64,000 bases of DNA from Carya illinoinensis (lineage: Eukaryota; Streptophyta; Magnoliopsida; Fagales; Juglandaceae): the NCBI RefSeq assembly GCF_018687715.1, contig NC_056758.1, positions 11,702,001-11,766,000 of the forward strand. The letters run 5' to 3'. Shown here piece after piece: positions 36,301 through 47,494 of this stretch. A model generated the notes under the pieces. The model was not told the origin of the DNA. It saw only the letters and a program-made list of their open reading frames with translations, and searched no databases. Numbering within the stretch: position 1 is the stretch's first letter; each line of letters starts with the position of its first letter. A program made the position numbers and the translations under genes.

Positions 36301-37299
36301 GCAGGCCTTTCATGGAGGTCTTTCAGTGGATGACAAGTTGTGTAAAGTGGGTGTCCTGATTGTCTCAAAATGTGTTTGTTGTGATTTTGGTGCCTATGAA
36401 GACATTGAGCACATTCTGGCAAAAGGAGAAATGGCTCAGCATATCTAGAGGAAAATATCTATTCGGTTGGGTATGTATTTTGTCTTTTCGTCCTCATGGA
36501 AACAGAGAATTTGTTTTTGGTTTAACAAGGTAGGAAAATCATCCTCTCATGGGATGTTGCTTGGGCTGATCCCTTCGATTATTACATGGCAACTTTGGAT
36601 TTGGAGATGAAAAAAAAGATGGAGGGCGTGGCTGGTTCGAAAGAGTCTCTCTGGCGGCAGGTATTATACTGGATTTCTTGGGTGGGATTAAAACTCAAGG
36701 CCACAGTAAAGTGGAATGCATTTGATGATGCAGTGTTGGCTGATTTAGAAGTGTCTATTAAGCATAAGAAATGGAATGAAGCTAGGCTGATGGTTTGGCA
36801 GAAACCAAGAGCTGGCTGGTGCAAAATTAATACGAATGGATTTAGTTTGGGCAATCCCAGAAGATCAGGTGTGGGAGGTGTCAAACGAGATGAGAATGAA
36901 GCTCTCATTCTAGCTTTTGCAGCTAAGATTGCAAACGGCACCAATAATAGTGCTGAATTAATGGCTTTAGTCCATGGTCTTCAGCATTGCAGGTTCCTGG
37001 GCTTGCAGTACGTGGAGCTGGAAATGGATTCGAAGATCCTAATAAATTGGTTACGAGTGGGTAAGTGTTGTCTTTGGTATCTTGAAGATTTTTGGGAGGA
37101 GATCCTTTTAATGTTACGATCTATAAATTATTCAGTACAACATATTTTTAGAGAAGGGAATGCAATGGCTGACGGCTTGGCAAAGTTGGGAGCTGATCAG
37201 GGAGTTTTTTGTCTATGGATGGAATCTGTGGAGCTGCCAGCTCCTTTAAAAGGAATTTTTCATGTTGATAAGGTGGGTTTGCCGTATTTACCAGTTTAG
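33331..37299 (+). pseudogene. L1-type LINE ORF2: endonuclease, RT, zf-RVT, RNase H
   Basis: Endonuclease: LLYWNIRGLNTSKQRLGKLL near 33334, GDFNVICSDSK near 33680 and SSDHVPMVMW near 33840. RT: SPSPNGFSSDFYKSCWEIVE, FRPISLCSVVYKVCSKLMV, VDFAKAYDSIDWDFL (to 35043) and the catalytic YADDMVIFANG near 35218-35250. zf-RVT: WIWNLALPKNISITMWQAFH and CVCCDFG (36200-36440). RNase H (36586-37299): NTNG where the first catalytic Asp is expected, SAELMAL, EMDSK and HIFREGNAMADGLAKLG. In-frame stops at several points, for example 34602 and 35043, make it defective although the domain set is complete. Confidence 0.88.
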
Positions 37300-37496
37300 A
37301 ATGTTGTGTAGGAATTTTCTCTTTGTGGGTTTGTATTGGTTGATTTGTTGGTTAAAGTCTCATAATAGGCGTGGGAAGTGTTCCTAGTGCCATGGTTGTT
37401 TTCATGGTATTCTTCCGCCACAAGTGAGAGTTTTAATAAATGTGGGAGGGGGTCACTCTTGGACATGTGACCCCGTCTCTTATTCAAAAAAAAAAA
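37300..37496 (+). mobile_element. LINE 3' UTR and poly(A) tail
   Basis: After the RNase H stop comes about 190 bases of 3' UTR ending in a run of 11 A (37486-37496), the usual end of an L1 insertion. No convincing target duplication was found. Confidence 0.8.
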
Positions 37497-37500
37497 TCAC

Positions 37501-37857
37501 TATTCTTACTCATTCTAAAGTGGACAAAAGAGTTTCACTGTGATACTTCTCTATCCCAACCTTGGGATCATGGTGCATGCCTCCAAATTCTGCTTGGGGT
37601 TGGACTAACTTTGAAGCATTGAGACATGCAATACAAAGTTACATGTCCCTATTTATGATAATTAAATATCCAATGATTAAATATTCTTACTCATTCTAAA
37701 GTGGACAACGAAGGTTCACTGTGATACTTCTCTATCCCAACCTTGGGATCATGGTGCGATGCCTCCAGATTCTGCTTGGGGTTAGACTAACTTTGAAGTA
37801 TTGAGATATGCAATACAAAGTTACATGTCCCTATTTATGATAATTAAATATCCAATG
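37501..37857. repeat. 181-bp tandem duplication directly after the LINE tail
   Basis: The unit TATTCTTACTCATTCTAAAG... begins at 37501 and 37682 and is repeated almost in full with about a dozen differences. It starts only four bases after the poly(A) run. Confidence 0.92.
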
Positions 37858-39480
37858 TACATAACATGCATCTAACAATATATTATATTCACAGTGGATA
37901 ATTTTTTTTAAGCAATACTATGTACCAGATAAGATATATCCCAAACGTCTAGACATATTTCATAATTTTAAGATAACAGACGTTCAAAAATTACATTATA
38001 TGTCCAAAAGATCTGTAACATTATGAGTACTAAAGACAACGTTCTTTAAGTATATGTAAAGACTAATATAACTATTAGGCTAGCCCATCGAGTAGCTCGC
38101 ACAACTTGGCCAAAGTAAAAAAAAAAAAAAAAATCCTATTGTTAAAACAAAGCATCAAAGTGATGAGCTTCACATTGTGGCATTGCTGCCTAATCGACCT
38201 CTTCTAGTAGATCATTTGTTGCGTCTCCTTGATTACAAATCTCAATGAATTAACAATTAGCTTAAATTGACAGTGTAAGAATGCATGCATGATAGTAAAA
38301 ATGTAAACACTAACGTGAACATGAGAATATAACATGCTTGGCAGACAACATGACATGTGCTAACATAAATCAAACCAATTTGACATGAACTAAACTTAAT
38401 TAATATGAAATTGAATAGTACGTGAAATTACGTGACATGAAAATTGAACATGAAACTGAGACTTAAAGCTAAACTTGCACTTGAACTGAACATGAACTTA
38501 GAATCTTGTTCATAATAACAGATTAATTAAACATGATCTATGGATGTTACATAAGTGCGTAGCATGAAATTGAACTGTGGTTGGGCACCATCGACGTTGG
38601 TGCCTGACTACATTCCGGCAACTAGCTATTTAGGTCCCATTCAAACCATGTTGACGGTACTTTATCAACTTAGGAAACTTCACACTAGTTTAAACACTCC
38701 AGTGTGAATAATAAATTTCTACTATGATATTATCCGATCCTAGCACTTGGGGTCGTGACAAATGTAAAAGACTTAAGTGACTTGAAAATACTGTTTTTGC
38801 AACATAATATATATTTGAGATATGACGTGATGTGAAATTAAACAATAGATAGCATAGCTTGATATGACATAACTTGCACATGAAACTAGTGATATGACAT
38901 AACATGATGCGTAACATATAAACATGGCATAATCATAACGTGCAATAGTTAAGCATGGCATACCATGGCATAACGTGAAACAGATAAATACAAGACAATA
39001 ACATAAATAGTACTATATTGAACATATAATATCATAGAATCAGAACAAGATTTCAAGTTTCGTATTCACATTTATGCAACAGAGAAACAAAGTACAAAAG
39101 TTGCTCATATCTATACCAGTCATGATAAATGTCATATTTCAAAGTTTGGATATAGAGAGTTGTGCAAAAAATAATCAAGGTTGTTTTCATAACAAAATAT
39201 GCAAGTTTTTCACAAAATTAACCTCAATCAAGTTTAGGCAAAGTCTAGCATAAGAGTATTATTTACTTAAACTTTTTAAAATCTTTGAACTTCCTTACAA
39301 TATTGTTAAATTAATATCAATCGTCACCTATAAAATAGGCATGAACTTATGTCAATTTGCAATCATACATAAATTTCTAATTAAACACATACTTGCAATA
39401 AAAACTTGAAATGCTAATGACCTATTTTTCATAAAGCCTAAAACCATCATAACCCTAAAATTGCATTAACTTTATAATGT
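37858..39480. repeat. LTR-like non-coding debris with ACATGA words
   Basis: No coding signal. The GCACTTGGGGTCGT phrase (near 38742) and the surrounding CATGAC/ACATGA-rich sequence recall 25.8-26.5 kb. A 17-base A run lies near 38118-38134. Confidence 0.4.
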
Positions 39481-39654
39481 CAACATGATTAAGGGCGCAT
39501 TTGGGTGTTGAGATGATTTGAACCTACCACCAAATATTTTTGTGGAGTAAGCTCTACTCAACATCCAAACTAACAAAACACTATACAAAGATATTTTCAC
39601 TTGAACTCATCAAGTTTTTATATTGTTCCTAATTGAACAATTCGATATTGCTGC

Positions 39655-39861
39655 ATGGCAGAGGAGTCGATAAAAATCATTGATGCGCACTGGGCAGGCC
39701 ATATGAACAAGTTCAAAAAAGCATTGATGCGCGCTGCCCAATGCCCAAACCGTATGAAGAAGCTCTACCTCCATCCATCTGAAGTCGTCCTCCAGGCTTC
39801 AATTATCAATAATTGGAAATTTTTCAATTTTGGGCATTTTTCAATTATCAATAATTTTTGA
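39655..39861 (+). other. Short unassigned open frame
   Basis: A 68-codon frame begins MAEESIKIIDAHWAGHMNKF and includes KALMRAAQCPNRMKKLYLHP. I recognise no domain. Its 3' part runs into AATTATCAATAATT repeats, so the C-terminus is probably chance. It could be a gene fragment captured by a repeat, or random. Confidence 0.2.
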
Positions 39862-39900
39862 ATTTTCCAATTATCAATAATTTGAAAATATTGATAATAA
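39797..39900. repeat. AATTATCAATAATT short repeats
   Basis: CAATTATCAATAATT occurs three times in about 90 bases, with inverted AATTATT/AATAATT arms. Confidence 0.7.
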
Positions 39901-41520
39901 ATTTTTTAAGTTAATTGGAAATTTTCAAATTAAACAAATTTGAGAAAAATAAACTTAGGGACTTTGATAATATTTAATATTTTTCAAAATTTTGAATTAA
40001 ATAAATTTTGGAAACAAAAAATGTGTGAAATTAATTTTGTAATGCATTGGGGGAATTTCTTCATAATATTTTTGTTTTATTACTAAAACATATAAACAAA
40101 AAAATTATTTCATCACTACAACAACACATCAATGATTGATGAGACTTACTACTTTTTTAACTTCCCCTAAAAATTTAAACATATCTCAACCTATTTCATA
40201 CATTTAAATAGATCTAAATACATCTCTATAAGCCCCACAAAATCCACTCAAAATCTTAACTCTGATAACAGATCAACTAAGATCACCTTAACGCCCAAAC
40301 GCAATCTAAAACCATAACCTCACGTTCGTGTATCCAACTTTGATTTTCATATATCACGTCAATTATCCTCAAAATATTTTAACCTTTCAAGGGTCTTAAC
40401 TCCATATACACCAATAAAGCCATAACTAAGTTAACTAACAAGCTTAGAACTCAAATATAATCAACCCATGTCACCCTCAATATCTACCAAACCTAACATA
40501 TGCTAATCGGCTTGCAAGAAAGGGAGTGAGAAGTGTTGTGTGAGAGAGAGGGGGCATAGAGAGAGAGAGAGAGAGTAACAAGAAAGATAGGGTGAGGAAA
40601 GCTTTACCACACAGAGGGGAGAGAGAGAATTACGTAGAGAGAGAGTGAGGCTTACGAAGCCTCTTGCTTCCAATGTGAGGATTCAATCATGATGCAACAA
40701 GGTTTTGATGGTGTGACCCCAAGCATGGAGGTTAGACATTGAGGTGGCTAGGTAAAGGCAATTTCTGACATGCATGGAGGGGTCATGCTTGCTGTGTTTG
40801 TGTGCCTAGATAATTTCTGACGTGCATGGAGGGCTCATGCTTGCTGTGTTTGTGTGTAGGCTTGTAGACTGTGTGTTGGAAGATGAGTGGCTTACAATTG
40901 AGTATGGCTAAGTGGTGGTGCAACCATGATGGGCTGTGCAAGTGTGGATTTGGGCTGAGGAGCAAGAAAATTTGCTATATTTTGACTTCCTAAAACAAAG
41001 ACGCAGTGGAGCATTTCTTACAACATTTTGGTGTTGTGGTGACCTTGGTGTGTTGGCTTTTGGTGGAGCTAGCTTCCTCTCTTGCTGGTTGGCGACATAT
41101 AGTGCATCTTTGGTGGTTGTCTACAGGTGTCCAAGGGATATTTTATGTGGAATGAAGAGGTTGTCCCATGTGGTTTGCTGGGCGGCACACGTGGTTGTTC
41201 AAAGTAGGTGTCAAGGATGTGTTTGGTGTTGTGGTTGCTGAACTTGTCTTCAACTTTTGGCTTGGTATGAAGAGGCTACGGAGAAGCAATGGAGAGGTAG
41301 ATGGTTGTTGACTTCTGGGTTTCATGAAATTCAAATCTTGGAGAACAAAAAAGAAGAGAGGGAACAAAGGAGACTTGCTATATGTGGGACTTCAACGTGT
41401 CTGGGTTTTGGGGAGGAAGCTACGACTAGGCTATGAAGCTCTTGAGCATAAGAGAGAAAAGGTTTGGAATGCGGCAATAACCCTAGGTTAAAGATGATAC
41501 TTGATGCAAGGAAGGGGCTT
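39901..41520. other. Non-coding stretch with GA-rich patches
   Basis: No recognised protein. GAGAGA patches at 40540-40650. The frames at 40936-41241 and on the opposite strand have no domain I know. Confidence 0.4.
40761..40856. repeat. 52-bp tandem duplication
   Basis: ATTTCTGACATGCATGGAGG... at 40761 is repeated from 40813 (ATTTCTGACGTGCATGGAGG...) through GCTTGCTGTGTTTGTGTG, with few differences. Confidence 0.9.
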
Positions 41521-42412
41521 ATATATACACACAGGTAGGGCTTTGCATCCAGATCCAAATATCCAGGAATATCCGAATCTGGATCCAGATTTTTGAAAGA
41601 GGAGGATATTCGGATTTGGGCTAGCATTAAGCCTGGATATCTGGATTGTAACTGGATTTCTAGATTTTAAACCCATTTTTTCAGTTTTTTTTTTTAATCT
41701 TTTTAACACTTTTAAAATGCTTTAAAAAAAACTATTTAACACTTTTTAAAAGGTTTTTTTATAGAAATTTTTGTTTATTATTTTTTATATGCATTTTTTA
41801 TATAATGATTATTTTTACAGGCATTTTTCAAAATTTTTTTATTGCATTTTAAAATTTTTATAAGACAAAATAAATAATAATAGACATCAACATACACAAT
41901 ACACTACATACTACATGTTACATTGTTGTTTACGTCACAATATAAAACATCAACTTTACAAGGAACAAATACTGAAAAATTCAAAAGTAAAGCAACAAAG
42001 AACAGTGGAAGAACATTTGAAGTCAAGTCCCCTATCATCTCCATTGTGAGCTATGGGAAACAAAGAACGGGAAATCAAGAAGAATAGAAAAAAATCATAA
42101 CCCAACTTATATGCATATTATAGAGAGAAAATGAGATACTTATGGAGTGTGTCGTAAGGAATGAAAAGTTAGAAAAATGGCTTCAATGAAGTCTTTGTTG
42201 CCATGTGCTATATTGTTCGTTCTACTCCCATTAGCAAATTAGCATACACAATTGAATGAACTTCAACACGAAAATAATCATGTCATCATGCCACCAAATA
42301 CCATTTAAAGATCCCTAGACTCTACTTACATTTACTCTATCACATCCTCTTTAGACAAAACTCCTGGGTTGTCAATCTTGTTACCTAGTACCAGTAAGGG
42401 AATGCTACTAAG

Positions 42413-42645
42413 GCTATGTTTGGAAGTTGAGTTGTGGATAGTAGTATTTTATGGATCCCACTGAAATGAATTTAATTTTTTTAGGTTGAGATGTATTTAT
42501 CTTTTTAAGTTAAAATGCATAAAGTATGTTGAGATGAGTTTATTTTTTATTTTTTTTATAAGAAGTTGGAAATGTAGTAGGTCCCATCAATGATTTATTT
42601 AAGATGACTTGAGTTTGGTTCAACAACTAAATACAACCTAAGTGA
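42413..42645 (+). mobile_element. MITE copy E (second subfamily)
   Basis: TAAGGCTATGTTTGGAAGTTGAG at left and CAACAACTAAATACAACCTAAG at right are inverted. The interior shares GAGTTTATTTTTTATTTT and TAAGTTAAAATGCATAAAGT with the copy at 59.9-60.1 kb and differs from copies A-D. Confidence 0.6.
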
Positions 42646-42655
42646 CAGTTTACTT

Positions 42656-42725
42656 AGCAGGCTAGTCATAAAGTTCACTTCTTGAAACTGAGCAGGCTAG
42701 TCATAAAGTTCACTTCTTGAAACTG
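42656..42725. repeat. Exact 35-bp tandem duplication
   Basis: AGCAGGCTAGTCATAAAGTT... occurs at 42656-42690 and again at 42691-42725 without change. Confidence 0.95.
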
Positions 42726-43719
42726 GCAAGTTCTCATAATCGGCAGCATCCACCACATAACTGCAACATGTAAAAATTGTGGTTCCAAATTGTAGGTCAT
42801 AAAGTACACCAAACTGGCAAGCTATAACCTAAACATAAATATAGATACACACACACATATATACACTCGCAAGCGATCAAAATATATATAGATATATTAC
42901 CATAAATAGAAATAGAATTCAAAAAATGTAGACTAAATACTAAAGGTTTTCATGGTTTGGATAGAGAAGAAACAACAAATACCTAAATAAGACTAGAGAC
43001 CAAGTAAGGCCTATTAAATTGGAGTAAGTGTTGGGGTTTCTGATCAAATTTCTCCAAACCTAGGTCCAAACCAAAAGGAATGGAAAACAAGTTTAATGAA
43101 CACAATCAAAACATTCAGAGATTAATAGCAAGAAGAAAAATCTTAAACAAACTAAATATTAGAAAAGAGAAAAAAACCAAACCAAAACCAAATCCAAACC
43201 AAAAAGGAATAATAAAAAAAAAAGAACATAGTCACAACATCTAGATAAATGAATAGCAAGGAAAAAAAAATAAAAAATAGACTAGAGATTAGGGAAAAAA
43301 CCAAACCGAAATCCAAAAAAAAAAAGGAAGGGAAAAAAGTTTAATGAACACAGTCACAACATCCAAAGGGATGACTAGCAAGAAAACAAATAAAAAATAG
43401 ACTAGAATTTTTTTTTGGGGGGGGGGTGTGGGGAAGAACAAAAGATCCAAACCAAAAGGAAGAGAAGAAAATTTAATGAATGCAATGGAGATATAGAGAA
43501 CTTCAGATTTTTGACATATAACATCTAGAGAAATGAATAGCAAGGAAAAAAAAAAAAACCAAAAATTAAACCAAACCCAAATCCAAACCAAAAGGAAGGG
43601 AAAAAAAGTTTAACAAACACAATTGCAACATCCAGAGAGATTAATAGCAAGAAAAGAAAATAGAATAGATATTAGAAAAATAAATAAAAACAAAACAAAA
43701 GCAGACCCAGATTCAAGAT

Positions 43720-43720
<1 letters not shown>

Positions 43721-43760
<40 letters not shown>
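43721..43760. repeat. (AG)20 microsatellite
   Basis: Forty bases of uninterrupted AG repeats, near the left edge of the nested hAT-like element. Confidence 0.95.
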
Positions 43761-43762
<2 letters not shown>

Positions 43763-43848
43763 GGGAAATTGGGAAATCTGAAGAATCCAAGGAACTTGGG
43801 AGCTTTTTGTATAGTTAAGTTTTTTATTTAAATAAAACTGGATACCAG

Positions 43849-44539
43849 TAGGGGTGACCATAGTCCGGTCTCGTCCAAAGGAGGGTGATGGAGCGAAATT
43901 TTCCCTGGACCGGACATCCCTAAATTATGCAATATTAATATATACTAGTACTATATATTATAGTTATATATTAAAAAATATAATAATACATTGATCTAAA
44001 TATATATAGTTATAGACTTAGTACCAATGTTATAACTAATAACTATACTAGTAGTATTACTAATATACTATATGTTAATGATAAATTGGTAATACTATAT
44101 TAAATAATACTCTATGTGGTAATAGTGATTTGATATTAACATATTAAGTTAAGTATACTAATACTATTATAAATTTATACATATACTATAATTTAGACTA
44201 TAACTCTTATAATATGTTAATATATTAATATATACTAGTACTATATATATTATAATTATATATTAAAGAATATAATACTTATGTAATATTGTGATGTATT
44301 AATAATTAATTATATACAATTATTTATATAAATAATAAAATATTTTTTTTCATTCAGTCTGGTCCGGTCCGGTTTGGTCTGGGGTGAAAAACCCTTGGAC
44401 CAGAACTGGACTGAATGAATTCGGTCCTATAAAAATTGGACCGGATCAAACCGGTCCCAATTTAGTACAGTTCAATCTAGTCCAAAAATGACCGGTTTGG
44501 TCGGTTTCTCCGGTCCAGACCGATTGAATCTCACCCCTA
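43849..44539. mobile_element. hAT-like non-autonomous element 2, nested in element 1
   Basis: The ends TAGGGGTGACCATAGTCCGG and, inverted, TAGGGGTGAGATTCAATCGG match. Flanks GATACCAG (43841-43848) and GATACGGG (44540-44547) agree at 6 of 8 bases, an eroded 8-base target duplication. Both arms carry repeated GGTCCGGT-like motifs; the middle is TA-rich. No coding. Confidence 0.75.
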
Positions 44540-44887
44540 GATACGGGTATCCGTATTCAGATTTAGGCTTATAGAAAATTATTCTACCCTCCCGAGTCCA
44601 ATCTGGGTGGTTATCTATTTAGATTCACCCAATCTTCTGGATTTCAGATTGGACTGAAAAACAAATCCAATCTAGATGCATACCCTTACACACAGGGCTA
44701 ATGAATATTTGAAACTAGGTCATGGTTTGGGTCTATATCTTGGATTCTATTTGGGATCTAACATGGGCTAGGCCATTTTAAGGGTCATATAAATTTTAGG
44801 ACTTGCCTATATTTTGTGGGCTAGGTTACTTAACAGTCCTAATGATCTGATCTTAAATTCTAACATGAGCCTAATTCATCTAATAAA

Positions 44888-45495
44888 TAGTGGTAAAAAA
44901 AAAAAGTAAACCGGACCAGTATCGGGTTTGGTTCGGTCTGGTAGCGGTTTCATTTTTCTCAAAACCGATCAAAATCGATCCAATTCTAATTCTCCTTTTT
45001 CTAACATTGGACTGTACCGGTTCATATATACATATAAATATATATATATATATATTTAATTTTTTATATTGTATAAAGTATTTTTCATATTTATATATAA
45101 TTATATGTAAAATAATTTTATGTTATATAATAAATTACTAATTAATATATTATTAAATTTTAAAGTCCTATATCACTATAGTTTATTGTATTAATAAGTA
45201 TACTAATACTATAGCACTATATATTACAATCTACTATAATATATCACTATAGTCTATAATACAATTATAATTTATATTAGTACTATTTTGTTATATACTA
45301 TAATATACTATATTATATCTACTATATAATATACCAAAAAAATCGAAAAAACTAGACCGAACTAGTAAAATCAGAAATACCAGTTTAGGAGTATAACCGG
45401 TGCAATATCAGTTATTCAAATCTCAAAATCGGTATATACCAGTTTGGCTATAAATATGTCCAAAATCAAACCGAACTAGATCAGTTACACCCCTA
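44888..45495. mobile_element. hAT-like non-autonomous element 3 (8-bp TSD CTAATAAA)
   Basis: An exact CTAATAAA flanks it at 44880-44887 and 45496-45503. The right end, inverted, reads TAGGGGTGTAACTGATC; the left end TAGTGGTAAAAA has diverged. CCGG/CGGTT motifs lie at both sides and the centre is TA-rich, the same layout as element 2. Confidence 0.78.
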
Positions 45496-46240
45496 CTAAT
45501 AAATATTTTTGAACTTTTAAATTCAATTATTATGCCAATAGAATTTTATAGTCCGTCATATAAATTTTGAACCAATAATCTATTCAAAATTATCCAATAA
45601 ACCTCAATTGGACTTCTAAAAATAATGGCCTATTAATACTTACCCAAAATCATCAGCTAATCTTTAACGGGCCTTTACATATACTTTTGGGCCTATGAGT
45701 GTAGTTAAGATTTTTAACCAACCTCAATAAATAATAGTATGCAAGCTTATCTAATATGACCTAATAAACCTAATTTAGTGTTGGGTTGGGATGTTACATA
45801 TACACTCAAATTTCTACAATTCAAAAACTTAAAAATTGACACATGAAAGAAATTTCTCACCTTCAAAAGTCCCAAAAATTGGTGCTCTTCTCTTAGCTTG
45901 CCCGAGATGGTGGATGTTTGAAAGTGATGGTGTTTAGGAAATTGAAAGTGTATGAAGATGGAAGAAAATTTTCAAGTTGAGTGCTTAGGTGCCTTGGTCG
46001 GCTATGAGGTGGAAAAGAGGAGGAGAAAGCTTGAAGAAAAACTGGAAATGGAGACCTAGTTGTTGTTACGAAGAGAGAGAGAGGAGAAAAAGAGAAAGTG
46101 GCGAAGGAGAAGGTGTGTGTGTGTGTGTTTTTTTATGATTTGCATGTCCTTTTATTGGGCTGAAAAATGTGTAGATCTAAGTGTCCAACTGTAGTCCCTA
46201 GTGTGTGTGTGCTGTCCAACTTATGAGTTGGTTAATAAGA
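45496..46240. other. Non-coding, possible LTR edge
   Basis: On the minus strand TGTAACATCCCAACCC begins at 45798, a start typical of some plant gypsy LTRs. No partner was found. A GA/GT-rich patch lies near 46070-46130. Confidence 0.35.
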
Positions 46241-46249
46241 TTGTCAATG

Positions 46250-46565
46250 TAGGTTTAGAAAATGAGATAAGATAAGAATTTTGTGAATAGTAGTAAGATG
46301 GTTTATGAATAGTAGTCAAATTGTTTGAATTAAGTATCAATTAGATTTTGAGAAATGAGAGAGAAAAAGTTGAATAAGAAATATTATGAAGTTAAAAGAT
46401 TCTTATAATATTATTTTTTAATATTTGTTTTTTGGAATTTAAAAAGTTAAATTATTTTTTACTTTTTATTTGAAATTTTGAAAAAATTGTAATAATTAAT
46501 TTGAAAGTATTTGTATTTGAATAATGTTTGGGAAATAAATGAGATGGAAATTATTTCCAAACATC
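46250..46565 (+). mobile_element. MITE copy F (long form)
   Basis: TTTAGAAAATGAGATAAGATAAG at left, the shared interior (AATGAGAGAGAAAAAGTTGA, GAATAGTAGT) and ATTATTTCCAAACAT at right. Terminal bases have diverged from copy A. Confidence 0.65.
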
Positions 46566-47009
46566 CCTCTAGATGCTTGGTTGACTTAGTGGAGCACATG
46601 ACATGCTAGGGTTGGGCCAGAACGTTTCGAAGACCATTTGAGACGTCGTCAAGTGACATTTCATGACCTATCACATGACGTGCCACATGATGCCACTTGT
46701 TTGGATAGTGAGATAAGAGAAGATGATCTATGAATAATAGTGAAATAATTTATGAATATTAGTAAAATGGTTTGAATTAATATATTTTATGAAATTTTGA
46801 AAAATGAGAAAGAAAAATTGAACAAAAATATTAAAAAATTAAAATATTATTAGAATTTTTTTTTTTTTAGATTTGAAAAAATTGAATTATTTTTAGTATT
46901 TTGTTTGGAAGTTTGGGAAAGTTGTAATAATTAGATAAAAAAATTAAAAATTTGAAATTGAAATGTGTTTGTGTTTGTGGAGTTTGGATATTAAAATGAG
47001 ATGTGATGA

Positions 47010-47434
47010 TGTAATGAGCCCCTTCAGGATAACAAATAATTGATGTAATTTGAGGACATCACCCTCCAAGAATTATCTTGGAGAGAGAGAGAGAGAGAGA
47101 GAGAGGAAACTGAATGACACTGAATACCGAAGTTGGCCTCCTTCCCAATTCACGGTTGCCTCTTATAAATGAATGGTCTATGAAAACTAAAGCAGAATTA
47201 TCAAAAGTCCAACCATTTAATGACTTAAATGACAGTCATGAAATGGCACCATTCTATTTACATTTACTTCCAACTAAACAACACAATCACAAATAGTTAG
47301 GCTAAAACCAACCAATACTTAAACAAAATGTTGCGTATTAATCATTTCTCTGCAATTCGAAGACTTCAACCTTTGTTCATGTTGGCCTCGATCCATAATC
47401 TTGTCCATCCTTCCACATTTCCCAACCCATAACA
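47010..47434 (-). repeat. 3' LTR of the chromovirus
   Basis: About 425 bases; aligns throughout with 51878-52295. It carries an expanded (GA)n patch at 47081-47104 that the other LTR has only in short form. Confidence 0.92.
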
Positions 47435-47494
47435 TACTCTCTCTCATCAAAGCACCTTAACCACAAGGTGAGGAAATCTGTCACGCGACGACCA

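Larger units (their letters stand above)
41536..44688. mobile_element. hAT-like non-autonomous element 1 (8-bp TSD CACACAGG)
   Basis: An exact 8-base duplication, CACACAGG, flanks it at 41528-41535 and 44689-44696. An 8-base target duplication is the hallmark of the hAT superfamily. The left end TAGGGCTTTGCATCCAGATC and the inverted right end TAAGGGTATGCATCTAGATT match at about 15 of 20 positions. Subterminal ATCC/GGAT repeats lie inside both ends. No transposase is visible, so it is non-autonomous. It contains another hAT-like element, a MITE, an exact tandem duplication and a GA microsatellite. Confidence 0.8.

Noticed and set aside
31600..37510. Target duplication around the second LINE (ATCACT-like words near 31618 and 37495)
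   Set aside because: Only six bases match and the LINE 5' end is not defined.
41528..44696. CACACAGG repeats as chance
   Set aside because: Kept as a target duplication because the flanked ends are inverted repeats of each other.
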